A DNA stretch of 64,000 nucleotides. It comes from DTU063 sp001512695. Lineage in GTDB: Bacteria > Bacillota > Thermosediminibacteria > Thermosediminibacterales > Tepidanaerobacteraceae. Numbering within the stretch: position 1 is the stretch's first letter; the number at the start of each line of letters is the position of its first letter. The stretch spans positions 5,003 to 69,002 of the forward strand of contig JBASOM010000011.1 in NCBI GenBank assembly GCA_049658265.1. Direction: 5' to 3'. Shown one piece after another: positions 63,950 to 64,000 of the stretch. The notes below the pieces were generated by a model, which saw only the letters and a list, made by a program, of their open reading frames with translations, ran no database searches and was not told where the DNA came from. Position numbers and translations under genes: made by a program.

Positions 63950-64000
63950 CTCTTATCGAGAGCAGGTTGAGGGACTGGCCCGATGACACCCGGCAACCGG
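63950..64000 (+). promoter_or_regulatory. SAM-I (S-box) riboswitch, 5' part, cut by window edge
   Basis: CTCTTATCGAGAGCAGGTTG and then AGGGACTGGCCCGATGACACCC are the conserved P1/P2 start of the S-box RNA. The rest and its gene, likely methionine or SAM metabolism, lie beyond the edge. Confidence 0.93.

Overview
The window reads as chromosome from an anaerobic, low-GC Gram-positive bacterium of the Clostridia, most likely a thermophile or mesophile near Thermoanaerobacterales/Thermosediminibacterales. This rests on gene order and regulation: hprK, murB, rapZ, glmR (yvcK), whiA, ptsH, dnaE, pfkA and pyk lie in one direction; pheST-zapA-polX-mutS2 and uvrBA follow; and there are T-box, M-box and S-box RNA leaders and sigma-54 control. 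The genus is an inference. Almost every gene is on the minus strand, so the text reads from high to low coordinates. Only a YlbF-family gene, a class A penicillin-binding protein and an S-box leader cut by the right edge are on the plus strand. I see no rRNA, tRNA, CRISPR array, insertion sequence or prophage.

Right to left. 63.9-64 kb: promoter and 5' part of a SAM-I riboswitch. 58.4-63.6 kb: a small protein gene, then uvrB and uvrA. 50-58.4 kb: a Phe T-box leader that also carries a 29-codon YqzL-like gene, then pheS, pheT, zapA, polX, mutS2 and a DUF523 (TudS-like) gene. 48.3-49.5 kb: a URO-D family gene with a stop codon directly after its apparent start. 45.8-48.2 kb: the class A PBP. 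42.1-45.7 kb: an Ile T-box leader and an ileS of the eukaryote-like (IleS2) type. 38.3-42.1 kb: nitroreductase, 8-oxoguanine glycosylase, a 57-residue Cys-rich protein and a large membrane protein. 30-38.3 kb: hprK, a Pgi/Pmi-type SIS isomerase, a PHP phosphoesterase, D-amino acid aminotransferase, three small ORFs, murB, then an overlapping HyuA-like and histone-deacetylase-like pair. 25.4-29.9 kb: two Gln-rich coiled-coil proteins, a candidate structured RNA, and an M-box riboswitch over two tandem mgtE genes. 14.2-24.8 kb: rapZ, glmR, whiA, ptsH, a CBS-DRTGG regulator, dnaE, a small protein, pfkA and pyk.

2.4-14 kb is the most self-contained accessory unit. A sensor kinase with a solute-binding sensor domain and a sigma-54 activator precede an ornithine cyclodeaminase-like gene and a six-gene peptide-transporter/amidohydrolase operon. 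A clean -24/-12 promoter lies before each of the two target units, so uptake and breakdown of an amino-acid-like or peptide-like compound is probably controlled by sensing it outside the cell.

0-2.4 kb: the ilvBN operon is preceded by two stacked RNA regulators. First comes a ykkC-family aptamer, by context a ppGpp riboswitch, with its own terminator; then a T-box with a second terminator. This would act as an AND gate for branched-chain amino acid synthesis and is the most striking regulatory feature here.
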